49,595 nt of DNA from Aquiflexum balticum DSM 16537 (lineage in GTDB: Bacteria; Bacteroidota; Bacteroidia; Cytophagales; Cyclobacteriaceae). The stretch covers positions 5,937,501 to 5,987,095 of the forward strand of contig NZ_LT838813.1 of the NCBI RefSeq assembly GCF_900176595.1. The letters run 5' to 3'. The notes under the pieces are model-generated. The model was not told where the DNA came from. It did not search any database and worked only from the letters and a program-made list of their open reading frames with translations. Of this stretch, positions 18,566-26,281 are shown piece by piece. The first letter of the stretch is position 1, and each line of letters begins with the position of its first letter. Position numbers and translations under genes: made by a program.

Positions 18566-18834
18566 AATTTAGGAGTTTATTGGAACTCTGAAAGAACCCT
18601 CATCACCTTTTCGTAATTCTTGTGATGGTTCTCGGTTTGAAATTTGATATTTTCTTTTTTTTCCCTCCCTTTAATTGTTACGTAAGTTCTATTTTAAAAA
18701 AAACAAATTACTCCTTCAATTTCAGCTTTTTCCTATTTTTAATTCATTTTTTTTTATTAATAGCAATTTTTTATTTGATATACCTTCTTAAAGATCTTCA
18801 TGATTTTGTATTTTCAAGAAATATAATTTTGTTT
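18566..18834. other. T-rich leader region before terS
   Basis: About 270 bp, very T-rich on the plus strand. The terS frame stays open through it from 18622, but the translation is low-complexity Phe/Leu. I read this as non-coding. A TAATTTTG (18824-18831) is too close to the ATG to be an ordinary promoter. Confidence 0.5.
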
Positions 18835-19311
18835 ATGAAAAAATATATTTCCATAAAGGGTGAAGAATTCGAGTTTACAGATAAGGAATTTCAATTTGCT
18901 AATTTTTATCTCGGAGAAGCACGCTTTAATGCTACAGAGGCCGCAAAACTTGCAGGATATAGTGAGAAAACAGCAAGACAACAGGGTTCAAAAATGTTGA
19001 CAAAAGTTAACATTGAAAAATACATTCAGTGGAAGGCATCTAAAATACTAGAAGACCTTGAAGTCAATCAAGAACGAATACTGAAAGAGATAGTGGCAAT
19101 TGCCTTTTCTGACGTAACTGAGTTATTTAATGATGATTGGACTTTAAAGCCTCTTAATGAAGTTTCACTAGAAAAAGTTAAAGCACTTGACATCCTGATA
19201 AAAGAGGAGAGCAAATTTGAAGTAAAAACGAAATCAATTTCAATCAATATGGATAGCAAGATGAAAGCTCTAGCAATTCTTTGGGATTTTGTGAAAAATC
19301 AACCAAAATAG
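18835..19311 (+). CDS. terS: Phage terminase small subunit (TerS-like)
   Basis: 158 residues from ATG 18835, where conserved sequence begins. The first half is the DNA-binding HTH of the Terminase_2 family (FTDKEFQFANFYLGEARFNA, then TEAAKLAGYSEKTARQQGSK). It is followed by the usual oligomerisation part with VNQERILKEIVAIAFSDVTE and a C-terminal region ending MKALAILWDFVKNQ, close to the family ending. TerS recognises the packaging site and recruits the large terminase. No terL, portal or capsid gene accompanies it, as in PICIs, where a satellite TerS redirects a helper's TerL to satellite DNA. Confidence 0.85.
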   Translation: MKKYISIKGEEFEFTDKEFQFANFYLGEARFNATEAAKLAGYSEKTARQQGSKMLTKVNIEKYIQWKASKILEDLEVNQERILKEIVAIAFSDVTELFNDDWTLKPLNEVSLEKVKALDILIKEESKFEVKTKSISINMDSKMKALAILWDFVKNQPK

Positions 19312-19496
19312 TTATCCATCAAATACTTTTATTCAATGATCCTCCTAATTTGGGAAATGTAGTAGTTAACTTTTTCATTAGAAAAATCTTACTCTTTCAT
19401 AGGATTAGAGTATCAACAATATTGATTTGAAGGAAAATAAACTAGGTCACCACTAAAGAAAATCTAGTTTAATTTCTATTTCCAAAGAGCTTTATT

Positions 19497-20138
19497 TTAA
19501 TCTGAGTAAGACAACCTTCTTGAAGCCTTCCTCATAACAGTATTAATCAAATCTTCTGTTGAAGTTCCAATAGAACCGTTTAAACCCTTATTGTAATTAG
19601 CAAGTAACAGGCCATCTTCGGCATTGTAAACAGACATATTAATTACTGCCTTATTAGTGCTTCCATAAAAACCTACTAACAGTCCTAAAGTAGCAGATGC
19701 ACCTTCTGACATAGGTTTATTTGTTTCAAATGTACCCATTATAATTCCATCTACTTCCAGAAACTTAGCAATTTCTTCAGGTGTATATTCATCTATATTT
19801 TCAAATGTGACTCCAAGTCTTTTGAGTTTTGCATTGGTGACAGCTGGATCTTGGAAATTAGTTTTCAAAGTTCCTCTTTTTTCCCTTTTTAAAAACCACG
19901 AATGCATAGCACTTTGAATACTCAAACCTTCTGAGACCTCCATTCTGTCTAATTGTTCAGCTGACATATCCTTCATATCTTTTGGCCTTAAAGTAATTGA
20001 AGTTTTGAAAGGTAAAATTGCAACCAATTCGTGATTCTTGGTTATCTCATCGAATTTGGGATGTTCATAAAGATGTGTCTGTGCTTGGGAATAATTAGAC
20101 ACAAATAGGATAAAAATTAAAAATAAGAAGGTTTTCAT
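19497..20138 (-). CDS. Exported CsgG/FlgO-like protein (cargo)
   Basis: 213 residues with a signal peptide (MKTFLFLIFILFVSNYSQAQ), cleaved probably after AQ. VAILPFKTSITL, VDGIIMGTFETNKP and VINMSVYNAEDGLLLANYNK follow the layout of CsgG / FlgO / DUF799 periplasmic domains (AVLPF strand, GxF strand, 'D/E-G-xLL' strand). There is no lipobox Cys, so it is soluble rather than a lipoprotein. It lies just inside attR, on the minus strand, with no partner gene. Family placement is tentative; the export signal is clear. Confidence 0.7.
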   Translation of the reverse strand: MKTFLFLIFILFVSNYSQAQTHLYEHPKFDEITKNHELVAILPFKTSITLRPKDMKDMSAEQLDRMEVSEGLSIQSAMHSWFLKREKRGTLKTNFQDPAVTNAKLKRLGVTFENIDEYTPEEIAKFLEVDGIIMGTFETNKPMSEGASATLGLLVGFYGSTNKAVINMSVYNAEDGLLLANYNKGLNGSIGTSTEDLINTVMRKASRRLSYSD

Positions 20139-20270
20139 AAATAATTTCTTTTAGGTAAATATTGTTTTAAACCACCAATATAAATCAAAAATTAGGAAAA
20201 CTATACCTAACAGAAAAATATTAGAGTTATTGTATTCATTCCCTCAGTTAAATTAAAAAATCATGAATTT

Positions 20271-20293
20271 ACACCCCAATCAGCACCCTAATC
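20271..20293. repeat. Right-end counterpart of the ACACCCCAATT repeat
   Basis: ACACCCCAATC and GCACCCTAATC with a 12-bp period, in the same orientation as the pair at 9852-9874 and about 50 bp inside attR. Candidate integrase arm sites. Confidence 0.55.
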
Positions 20294-20296
20294 AAA

Positions 20297-20338
20297 ATAA
20301 AAAATCCTAACTCACATATTTCCAGTAAGTTAGGTTTT
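20297..20338 (-). terminator. Terminator now serving tRNA-Ser, supplied by the element
   Basis: On the minus strand AAAACCTAAC pairs with GTTAGGATTTT around a 17-base loop and is followed by T-rich sequence, just after the tRNA 3' end. It replaces the original terminator, now 10.6 kb away at 9683-9711. Confidence 0.6.
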
Positions 20339-20342
20339 CATT

Positions 20343-20369
20343 TCGCAGAGAGGAAGGGATTCGAACCCT
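20343..20369. repeat. attR: 27-bp repeat within tRNA-Ser
   Basis: Identical to 9718-9744. It covers the T-arm and acceptor 3' strand of the intact tRNA-Ser gene plus three bases beyond the discriminator. Confidence 0.92.
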
Positions 20370-20432
20370 CGATACCCTCACGGGTATACACACTTTCCAG
20401 GCGTGCTCCTTCAACCACTCGGACACCTCTCT
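20346..20432 (-). tRNA. tRNA-Ser (anticodon GGA)
   Basis: 87 nt with a long variable arm typical of class II tRNAs (TATACCCGTGAGGGTATCGA region). The acceptor AGAGAGG pairs with CCTCTCT, discriminator G. Anticodon stem CACGC/GTGTG holds loop CTGGAAA, so GGA reads UCC/UCU. T arm GAGGG-TTCGAAT-CCCTT. The CCA end is not encoded. It is intact on the chromosomal side; the mobile element begins at its 3' end. Confidence 0.95.
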
Positions 20433-20513
20433 GTTTAGTCGTTTTGCTGAATGGGAGTGCAAAGAAATGAATTATTAAAAGCCCAAGCAAGCTTCTATCA
20501 TAAAATTTAAGTA

Positions 20514-21587
20514 CTAACCAGTCAGCGACATTTCACCGATCATCGGGGTCACCAATTTCCTTCTGATTTCAGTATCATCTGTCTCGTTGGCCAACAAAAA
20601 CATCATTTTGGTAACCGCAGCTTCTGTGGTAATATCCCCTCCACTCAGAACACCTATTTTTTTAAGATCTTTACTTGTCTGATATCTTCCCTGAATTACC
20701 CTTCCTCCATTGCATTGGGAAACATTCAGGATGATTATTCCCTTTTTAACAGCTTTTTCTAACGAATTTATAAACCAGGATTCACTTGGGCTATTTCCTG
20801 AACCATAGGTTTCAAGCACAACCCCCCGCATATCTTCAATATCAAAACAGGAATCAAGAATCTTGGAAGTGATACCCGGAAAAAGTTTTAAAATCATCAC
20901 CCTGTTGTCAAGCTTATTGTAGTATTTAAGCTTTTTCCCTTCTTCATAAGTTTTGATGGCTGCGTAATTATAATCGATGATAATTCCTGCCTCTGCCAAA
21001 GCAGGATAATTTTCGGATTCAAATGCATCAAAATGAACACTTTGGACTTTCTTGGACCTATTTCCCCTCAATAGCATATGATTGAAAAATATGCATACCT
21101 CTGGTACAACAGGATTGCCATTTGCTTTAGCAGTAGCAATTTCAAGTGCAGTCATCAAGTTTTCACGGGCATCAGAGCGCATGGCTGAAATGGGTAATTG
21201 AGCCCCGGTAAATACCACAGGTTTACTCAATCCTCTAAGCATATAACTCAACATGGACGCAGAGTAAGCCATCGTATCCGTCCCATGAAGAATTACAAAA
21301 CCATCATAGGTATCATAATTTTCATAGATAATATAGCCCATATCCACCCAATGCTGCATGTTTACGTTGGACGAATCTATGGGTTCAGGAAAGGAGATGA
21401 CTGTAATAGCTACGTTCATATTGGTCAGGTTGGGGATTTTTTCCAAAATCTGACCAAAATTGAAAGGGACTAAAGCACCGGAAGCATCATAGGCCATACC
21501 TAGTGTGCCCCCTGTATAAATAATTAAAACAGATGCCGCGATATCATTTTTTGCACCGGTATTGAGCCGGACTATTTTGTAATTCAT
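20514..21587 (-). CDS. ansA: Type I L-asparaginase
   Basis: 357 residues with both asparaginase signatures: IIYTGGTLGM near the N-terminus (first catalytic Thr) and GFVILHGTDTMAYSASMLSY (second Thr with Asp). It hydrolyses asparagine to aspartate and ammonia. No signal peptide, so it is the cytoplasmic type. Its ATG overlaps the stop of the upstream tatD by four bases, so they form an operon. It ends about 80 bp before tRNA-Ser. Confidence 0.95.
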   Translation of the reverse strand: MNYKIVRLNTGAKNDIAASVLIIYTGGTLGMAYDASGALVPFNFGQILEKIPNLTNMNVAITVISFPEPIDSSNVNMQHWVDMGYIIYENYDTYDGFVILHGTDTMAYSASMLSYMLRGLSKPVVFTGAQLPISAMRSDARENLMTALEIATAKANGNPVVPEVCIFFNHMLLRGNRSKKVQSVHFDAFESENYPALAEAGIIIDYNYAAIKTYEEGKKLKYYNKLDNRVMILKLFPGITSKILDSCFDIEDMRGVVLETYGSGNSPSESWFINSLEKAVKKGIIILNVSQCNGGRVIQGRYQTSKDLKKIGVLSGGDITTEAAVTKMMFLLANETDDTEIRRKLVTPMIGEMSLTG

Positions 21588-22360
21588 AGATTAAAATGAT
21601 TAAAAATCTTTTTTGTGTTTCTTTGGGTGATTTCGGACACCTTTTCCAAACTGCTTTCTGCAAGCACTCCTATTCTTTCAGCAATGATTGGAATATATTC
21701 AGGGGAGTTTCTTTTACCCCTATAAGGTACCGGAGCAAGGTAGGGCCCATCAGTTTCCAGAACAACATGCTCCAAGCCCAATTCAGGCAATATCTGATCC
21801 AATCCTCCATTTTTATAAGTAGAAACACCCCCTATCCCCAAAAGAAATCCCAATTCAATGATTTGTTTGGCTTGCTCAATAGTACCAGAGAAGCAGTGGA
21901 AAATCCCTTTTAAGTCATCGGTTTTCTCTTCTTTAATGATGGCTATGGTTTCATCCATAGATTCCCGGCAATGCAGGACAATGGGCCACTTTTTTTTCTT
22001 TGCCCAGGTGATCTGAATTCTCAAAGCCTCCTTTTGTTGCTCAAAAAAGGTCTTGTCCCAATACAGGTCCAAACCTGTTTCACCAATAGCGGCAAATTCC
22101 CGATTTTCGATCCACTCCTCCATTACATACAGCTGCTTCTCAAAGTCCTTTTTTACATCGCAGGGATGAAGTCCCATCATGGGAATACAGACCCCCGGAT
22201 ATTTCAGTTCCGCTTCCAGCATCGCATCGATGGATTCCACATCAATATTGGGCATATATATTTTCTCTACCCCATTTTCAGCCGAAACCCTGATCACATC
22301 TGACCTGTCATCATCATATTTTTTGGAATAGATGTGGGCATGGGTATCGGTATATTTCAT
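21584..22360 (-). CDS. tatD: TatD family metal-dependent deoxyribonuclease/hydrolase
   Basis: 258 residues, the usual TatD length. The metal ligands are visible: YTDTHAHIYSKKYDDDR at the start, GETGLDLYW (Glu), VLHCRES (His), FHCFSGT (His) and LETDGPYLAPVPYRGKRN (Asp). TatD enzymes are amidohydrolase-fold nucleases linked to 3'-5' DNA repair. It is coupled to ansA by a four-base overlap. Confidence 0.95.
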   Translation of the reverse strand: MKYTDTHAHIYSKKYDDDRSDVIRVSAENGVEKIYMPNIDVESIDAMLEAELKYPGVCIPMMGLHPCDVKKDFEKQLYVMEEWIENREFAAIGETGLDLYWDKTFFEQQKEALRIQITWAKKKKWPIVLHCRESMDETIAIIKEEKTDDLKGIFHCFSGTIEQAKQIIELGFLLGIGGVSTYKNGGLDQILPELGLEHVVLETDGPYLAPVPYRGKRNSPEYIPIIAERIGVLAESSLEKVSEITQRNTKKIFNHFNL

Positions 22361-22376
22361 TTTTATTGTGGGTTAG

Positions 22377-22907
22377 TTGTTTTTTTGGTTATTCTTTCTT
22401 TGGTTGTCTGCCCTAGCATCTTGTCTATCTCATCAAGCTTCTCCGATTAATTCTACCTTAACGCTAGTCCTAGATCGGTCGTGCCTACGGCACTTTGGGG
22501 CATTTTTTCTCATCTTGAACCCTGCAATAAATTACCGGGCTATTAAATCGGTCATGCATACAGCATATATCTGTATCTCATGATTCCAGGCTCTCAGTTC
22601 TCCCCCTCAGTTCACCCATCTTGGTTCTCCGAAATTCATCGGGACAGGCTTTCGTTCTTGGCTCCAAATTCTCAAATCTCGGTTCTCGCTTCTCGTCTCT
22701 CGGTTCTCCCATCTCGGTTCTTATTTCCCCGATATTCATCGATAAAGGCTTTGTTTCTTGATTCTTGTTTCCCCGATATTCATCGGGACAGGCTTTGGCT
22801 CTTGTTTCTTGGCTCTTGTATCTTGGCTCTCTTAACTCTCGCTTCTCTTTTCTCGTTTCTCGCATCTCGCCTCTCGCCTCTCGCTCCTCGCTTCTACCCT
22901 TCATCCT
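22377..22907. repeat. Non-coding region of degenerate dispersed repeats
   Basis: No gene. The left part (22440-22580) has fragments such as CGGTCGTGCCTACGGCAC and its diverged copy CGGTCATGCATACAGCAT around CCCTGCAATAAATTACCGGG. The right part has three copies (about 22629, 22727, 22771) of a unit resembling CCCCGATATTCATCGGGACA followed by GGCTTT and CTTG/CTC-rich sequence, then a long CT-rich tract of TCTCG/TTCTC words. Open frames here read as low-complexity Arg/Glu or Ser/Leu and are not genes. Confidence 0.7.
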
Positions 22908-24011
22908 TCAATACCTCCTCCCCTTCCAATCAGTTTGAGCAGGCCAAAAATAATAAACTATCGTGGACCATGCGGCAAACATATAATATATTTCAAAAAG
23001 TATCAGGTCAATTGGATTTATCTTCACTGCTGTTTTGGAAGCAAAAGCAGTTATAAAAAGGCTTTGAATTGCCACTTTGCAGATCCACAACAAAACCCCC
23101 ATTAAAGGATAGGAAAAAAGCAAAAAAACGATGCCCGGAAAAAAAAGCACCTGTAGTCCCAAAAGTAATTTCCAAAATATTGGCAAATCCATAGCACCTG
23201 CCATCCAGCGTTTTCTTTGTTTTAGAAGGTCGGAGATTTTCTTTTGAGGTTTTGTAGAAATAAGATTCTCCTTTCCAACTAAGTGAAATGATGTGAATCC
23301 TTTAGCCAGTATATGCTTTGCAATTTCAAAGTCCTCAGTCAAAGAAAACGGAATGCCTTCAAATCCACCCACTGACTGATAGGCATTTTTTGAAATCAGC
23401 ATATTGTTACCCATGGAAGTCACAGAAAAACCCACATCGCTGATCACTTTGACCATCCCCAAAGTCAGCCACCAATCCATGGCCTGCATTTTATCAAAAA
23501 ATCCATCCCCTGAAACATGTGTAATTCCCGTAATAATCCCTGCACCTGTTCTTTGCCAGGCAGCAACCATGGCTGTCACATAATTTTCCGGAACTATACA
23601 ATCCGCATCAGTAAACAGGAGCACTTCCCCCGTGGCTTTTTTTGCCATTTGGGACAAGGCGTTTGCTTTGCCGTTCATTTTCCGGGTATCGCACTCTTTG
23701 ATATCAAGCAATAAGGTTTCAGGATGTTGATCAACATAAGCTTCCAAAATTGCACGGGTACTGTCTATGCTTCTGTCATCTCCCAAGATCACTTGTAGTT
23801 TATCCAATGGGTAATTCAGCTTGCTCAATGAAGCAAGGCATTCGGGTAAGTTTTTTTCTTCATTCCGGCTAGGAATCAAAATACTGACCCTGGGATATTC
23901 TAAAATCCCGCTTTTGCCAAAGTGTTTGAAATTGGTTTTCAAAAGGATCCAAAGAGCAGTATCCTGGATAATCAAAAGAACTGTGATTGTCAAAATCAAA
24001 GCCAGGATCAT
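22908..24011 (-). CDS. Family 2 glycosyltransferase, membrane-anchored
   Basis: 367 residues. N-terminal membrane helix (about 1-20), a GT2 GT-A domain (about 40-270) with SILIPSRNEEKNLPECLASL, LGDDRSIDST, the DxD-like FTDADCIVP, the acceptor-site LTEDFEIAK and the QRKRWMAGA motif of processive synthases, then two or three C-terminal helices. It probably builds a surface polysaccharide or glycolipid at the inner membrane. It overlaps the upstream deacetylase by four bases (ATGA). A paralogue lies at 26282-27406. Confidence 0.9.
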   Translation of the reverse strand: MILALILTITVLLIIQDTALWILLKTNFKHFGKSGILEYPRVSILIPSRNEEKNLPECLASLSKLNYPLDKLQVILGDDRSIDSTRAILEAYVDQHPETLLLDIKECDTRKMNGKANALSQMAKKATGEVLLFTDADCIVPENYVTAMVAAWQRTGAGIITGITHVSGDGFFDKMQAMDWWLTLGMVKVISDVGFSVTSMGNNMLISKNAYQSVGGFEGIPFSLTEDFEIAKHILAKGFTSFHLVGKENLISTKPQKKISDLLKQRKRWMAGAMDLPIFWKLLLGLQVLFFPGIVFLLFSYPLMGVLLWICKVAIQSLFITAFASKTAVKINPIDLILFEIYYMFAAWSTIVYYFWPAQTDWKGRRY

Positions 24012-24634
24012 AGCAGGGCTGTTTTGAATCCTTGATCTTGGATGAAATCCAAATATTGGGACAATACTTTCCTGATTATGCTTGCTGTCCTTTGCTGATC
24101 ATGAAACACTACCACCGAACCGTTTTTACTGTGTTTTTTTGCTTTTTTCAAGCATTCCTCAGCACTTTGATTTGGATCAAAGTCTCCGGTCAAAACATCC
24201 CACATGATTACCTTGAAATTAGGGGATATAGCATGAAATTGTTTTTTGGTAATTCTCCCATAAGGAGGCCTGAACAAAAGTGTGCTCACTGACAAAGTCT
24301 GCTGAATTTGGGATTGGCAGTTATGAATATCCTCAAGATATTGATTAAGGGGGGTTTTAAATCCGTTTAGGTGGTGCATGGTATGATTGCCTACTGCATT
24401 ACCGGCTAAGTGGACCTCTTTGGCCAAGTCCGGATGCTTTTTAATATTATCCCCTACCATAAAAAAGGTTGCTTTCATATCCCTTTTTGCCAATTCATTC
24501 AGGACAAAATCCGTTGTTCCGGGAACAGGGCCGTCATCAAATGTTAAAAAGATTTTACTCTCCTTCCTATCCAAATGCCATACAAACTGGGGAAATATTT
24601 TTGGAATTAGAGAAGGAACATGATGAATCATCAT
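24008..24634 (-). CDS. Polysaccharide deacetylase (NodB/CE4 family)
   Basis: 208 residues covering one NodB domain. Catalytic motifs: FLTFDDGPVPG (Asp-Asp), GNHTMHH (metal His pair), LFRPPYGRIT (RPPYG), MWDVLTGDFDP, and VVFHDQQRT (final His). It likely removes N- or O-acetyl groups from a glycan made by the coupled GT2. There is no clear signal peptide, which is unusual for an exported deacetylase; it may act at the inner face or be exported in another way. Confidence 0.92.
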   Translation of the reverse strand: MMIHHVPSLIPKIFPQFVWHLDRKESKIFLTFDDGPVPGTTDFVLNELAKRDMKATFFMVGDNIKKHPDLAKEVHLAGNAVGNHTMHHLNGFKTPLNQYLEDIHNCQSQIQQTLSVSTLLFRPPYGRITKKQFHAISPNFKVIMWDVLTGDFDPNQSAEECLKKAKKHSKNGSVVVFHDQQRTASIIRKVLSQYLDFIQDQGFKTALL

Positions 24635-24639
24635 TATTG

Positions 24640-25851
24640 CTATTGGAATTTGATGCTTAATAAAGTGATGTCATCTCCTTGTTCCACTCCCTCGGTGTAA
24701 CTTTTCAATTCTTCAAAAAACAATTTATGAAACTTATTTGGCTCCACACAAAGCTGGCTTTTTACAAATTGGTGAAAACGCTCATCTCCATATTCTTCTT
24801 CCTGGTTGTTAAAACTTTCGGTGAGACCATCAGTATACAAATGAATGGAAAAACCTTTGAGATGCTCCCGCTTTCCTATTTCCAGAAATGGCAATTGTTC
24901 AAAAGCTCCCAATATCGTAGTGCCTGCCCCTAACATCTCACTCCTTTGCTCACCTTCCCAGCACAAAACAGGTGGGTTATGACCTGCATTCACATAAATT
25001 AATTCCCTCTTTTTATAATTGCAGTATCCCAAAAAGAATGTGATGAATCTTTCTCCTTTGGTATTATCATAAATGGTATAATTCAATTGCTCCACAATCA
25101 TTTTCATATCAGAGGAGCTTCGCAACAAAGTCCTTAAAGCGGCCTGAAAATTCGACATCAATAGAGCCGCCGGCATTCCTTTTCCAGATACGTCAGCAAT
25201 GCAGAAAAATACCTCATCATCTGATTTTTTGATCAGGTCATAATAATCCCCCCCTACTGTGGAGTGTGGTATATAGGTTACTTTTGCTTTTAGCTTGGCA
25301 GTTTGTGGAAGAATTGCAGGGAAAAGCATCCTTTGCACATTGGAGGCTATCTCTACTTCCCGCTTCAGCCTTTCCTGCTCCAGTTGTCTCTTGGCAAATC
25401 TTTTGTTTTCCAATGCAACGACCATAATATTGGTCAATGCCTGTGTGAAATTTAAATCAAGGTCTTCCTGTTCATCTTTCTTTTTCAAAAAAAGAATTGC
25501 CAGCATCCTTTCCTTATGGTAAACCGGCAGATAACTTTCCAACTCAGAAAATGAGTACCCCGAGTCCAATTCAATATGCAATTCTTCAGAGTCCTTACTA
25601 TAGCTGACCCTTTCTTCCAGAATGTGGTCCGGGACCAAGCCTTTGGTTCCGTGACTGATTTTTAATTGAAATCTATCCTGATCGATCATATACAAAAGAA
25701 TCGAGCGGATATTTAAATGTACCAAACAGGTGAATTTAAAAATATTGAGAAGTACCGTCGCCGATTTATTTTCATTAATCGCCTGGGTAATCTCCAAGAG
25801 CGCTTTGAGCTCCAGTTCTTTTTTTTGATACTTGACAGTCTGTATGGCCAA
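24640..25851 (-). CDS. SpoIIE-type PP2C serine phosphatase with a GAF-like sensor
   Basis: 403 residues. N-terminal GAF-like domain (about 10-155), a short coiled linker (KRQLEQERLKREVEIASNVQ), then a SpoIIE/PP2C domain (about 190-402) with metal-binding GGDYYDLI, CIADVSGKGMPAALLMSNF, NAGHNPPVLC, LYTDGLTES and QGDDITLLSIKF. Such phosphatases usually act on anti-anti-sigma factors in partner-switching pathways; none is encoded nearby. It lies 5 bp from the deacetylase gene, so it may regulate this polysaccharide cluster. Confidence 0.93.
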   Translation of the reverse strand: MAIQTVKYQKKELELKALLEITQAINENKSATVLLNIFKFTCLVHLNIRSILLYMIDQDRFQLKISHGTKGLVPDHILEERVSYSKDSEELHIELDSGYSFSELESYLPVYHKERMLAILFLKKKDEQEDLDLNFTQALTNIMVVALENKRFAKRQLEQERLKREVEIASNVQRMLFPAILPQTAKLKAKVTYIPHSTVGGDYYDLIKKSDDEVFFCIADVSGKGMPAALLMSNFQAALRTLLRSSSDMKMIVEQLNYTIYDNTKGERFITFFLGYCNYKKRELIYVNAGHNPPVLCWEGEQRSEMLGAGTTILGAFEQLPFLEIGKREHLKGFSIHLYTDGLTESFNNQEEEYGDERFHQFVKSQLCVEPNKFHKLFFEELKSYTEGVEQGDDITLLSIKFQ

Positions 25852-25862
25852 TTTTATATCCT

Positions 25863-26114
25863 TTAAATAGCATTATGCTCCATCAGGCCCTTTTTGGTGG
25901 CCAGATAAAACAGATTTTTTCCTTTTTTATTGAGATCCACTTTATCAAATATTTCATTGTCAGGCTCAGTCAGACATTTGATCAGGCCTTTTTCATAAAG
26001 GGATTGCAAGGTAACCAAAAGGATTTCATCTTCCCAGCCCAATGTTTCCTTTAGGAAAGCATACTGCTGCACAAAATATAGTTCATCCAGCAAGTCAAAC
26101 TCTTCATCAGTCAT
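25863..26114 (-). CDS. Small conserved-looking hypothetical protein
   Basis: 83 residues, acidic N-terminus, helical with an LLVTLQSLYEKGLIKCLTEP segment and a beta-like DKVDLNKKGKNLFYLATKKG, a layout that fits a small winged-helix domain. It lies 11 bp upstream of the SpoIIE phosphatase on the same strand, which suggests a partner or regulator of it. No family named. Confidence 0.65.
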   Translation of the reverse strand: MTDEEFDLLDELYFVQQYAFLKETLGWEDEILLVTLQSLYEKGLIKCLTEPDNEIFDKVDLNKKGKNLFYLATKKGLMEHNAI

Positions 26115-26281
26115 ATTTAATAAACAATAATGAAATGTAAAGTTATTAATTTAGTCCAAATCACCTTAAATCGAATGCCACAGTTTATATTGATTTATCA
26201 ATAATTAACTGAACACATCCAATTTCTTTCTGCTTCATGACTGAATAATTTTCAATTTTTTTGCCATAAGAACAAATGAAA

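Larger units (their letters stand above)
9718..20369. mobile_element. Putative phage satellite (PICI-like island) in tRNA-Ser(GGA)
   Basis: About 10.6 kb bounded by a perfect 27-bp direct repeat (9718-9744 and 20343-20369) that equals the 3' end of tRNA-Ser. Gene order from attL: tyrosine integrase, unknown gene, HTH regulator of excisionase/AlpA type, small protein, RepA-like ATPase, zinc-finger primase, three small genes, two exported cargo proteins and a small terminase subunit. No virion, lysis, large terminase, relaxase or conjugation gene is visible. Integrase plus AlpA-like regulator plus replicase plus lone terS is the minimal set known for PICIs. An eroded prophage or a plasmid-like integrative element remains possible. 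Confidence 0.72.

Noticed and set aside
18622-18834. N-terminal extension of the terS frame by 71 codons
   Set aside because: The translation is Phe/Leu/Ile-rich low complexity from a T-rich leader and has no place in the TerS family. The conserved sequence begins at the ATG at 18835.
9718-20369. Integrative conjugative or mobilisable element
   Set aside because: No relaxase, coupling protein, TraG/VirB-like or Mob gene is visible, and the lone terS points to phage packaging. A mobilisation role for the small unknown genes cannot be fully excluded.
9718-20369. Complete prophage
   Set aside because: No large terminase, portal, capsid, tail or lysis genes in 10.6 kb.
22578-23056. Open frames of 108 and 158 codons in the repeat region
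   Set aside because: Their translations are RETR/REPR-like or Ser/Leu low complexity produced by the TCTCG/TTCTC repeats, and one runs into the GT2 gene on the other strand.
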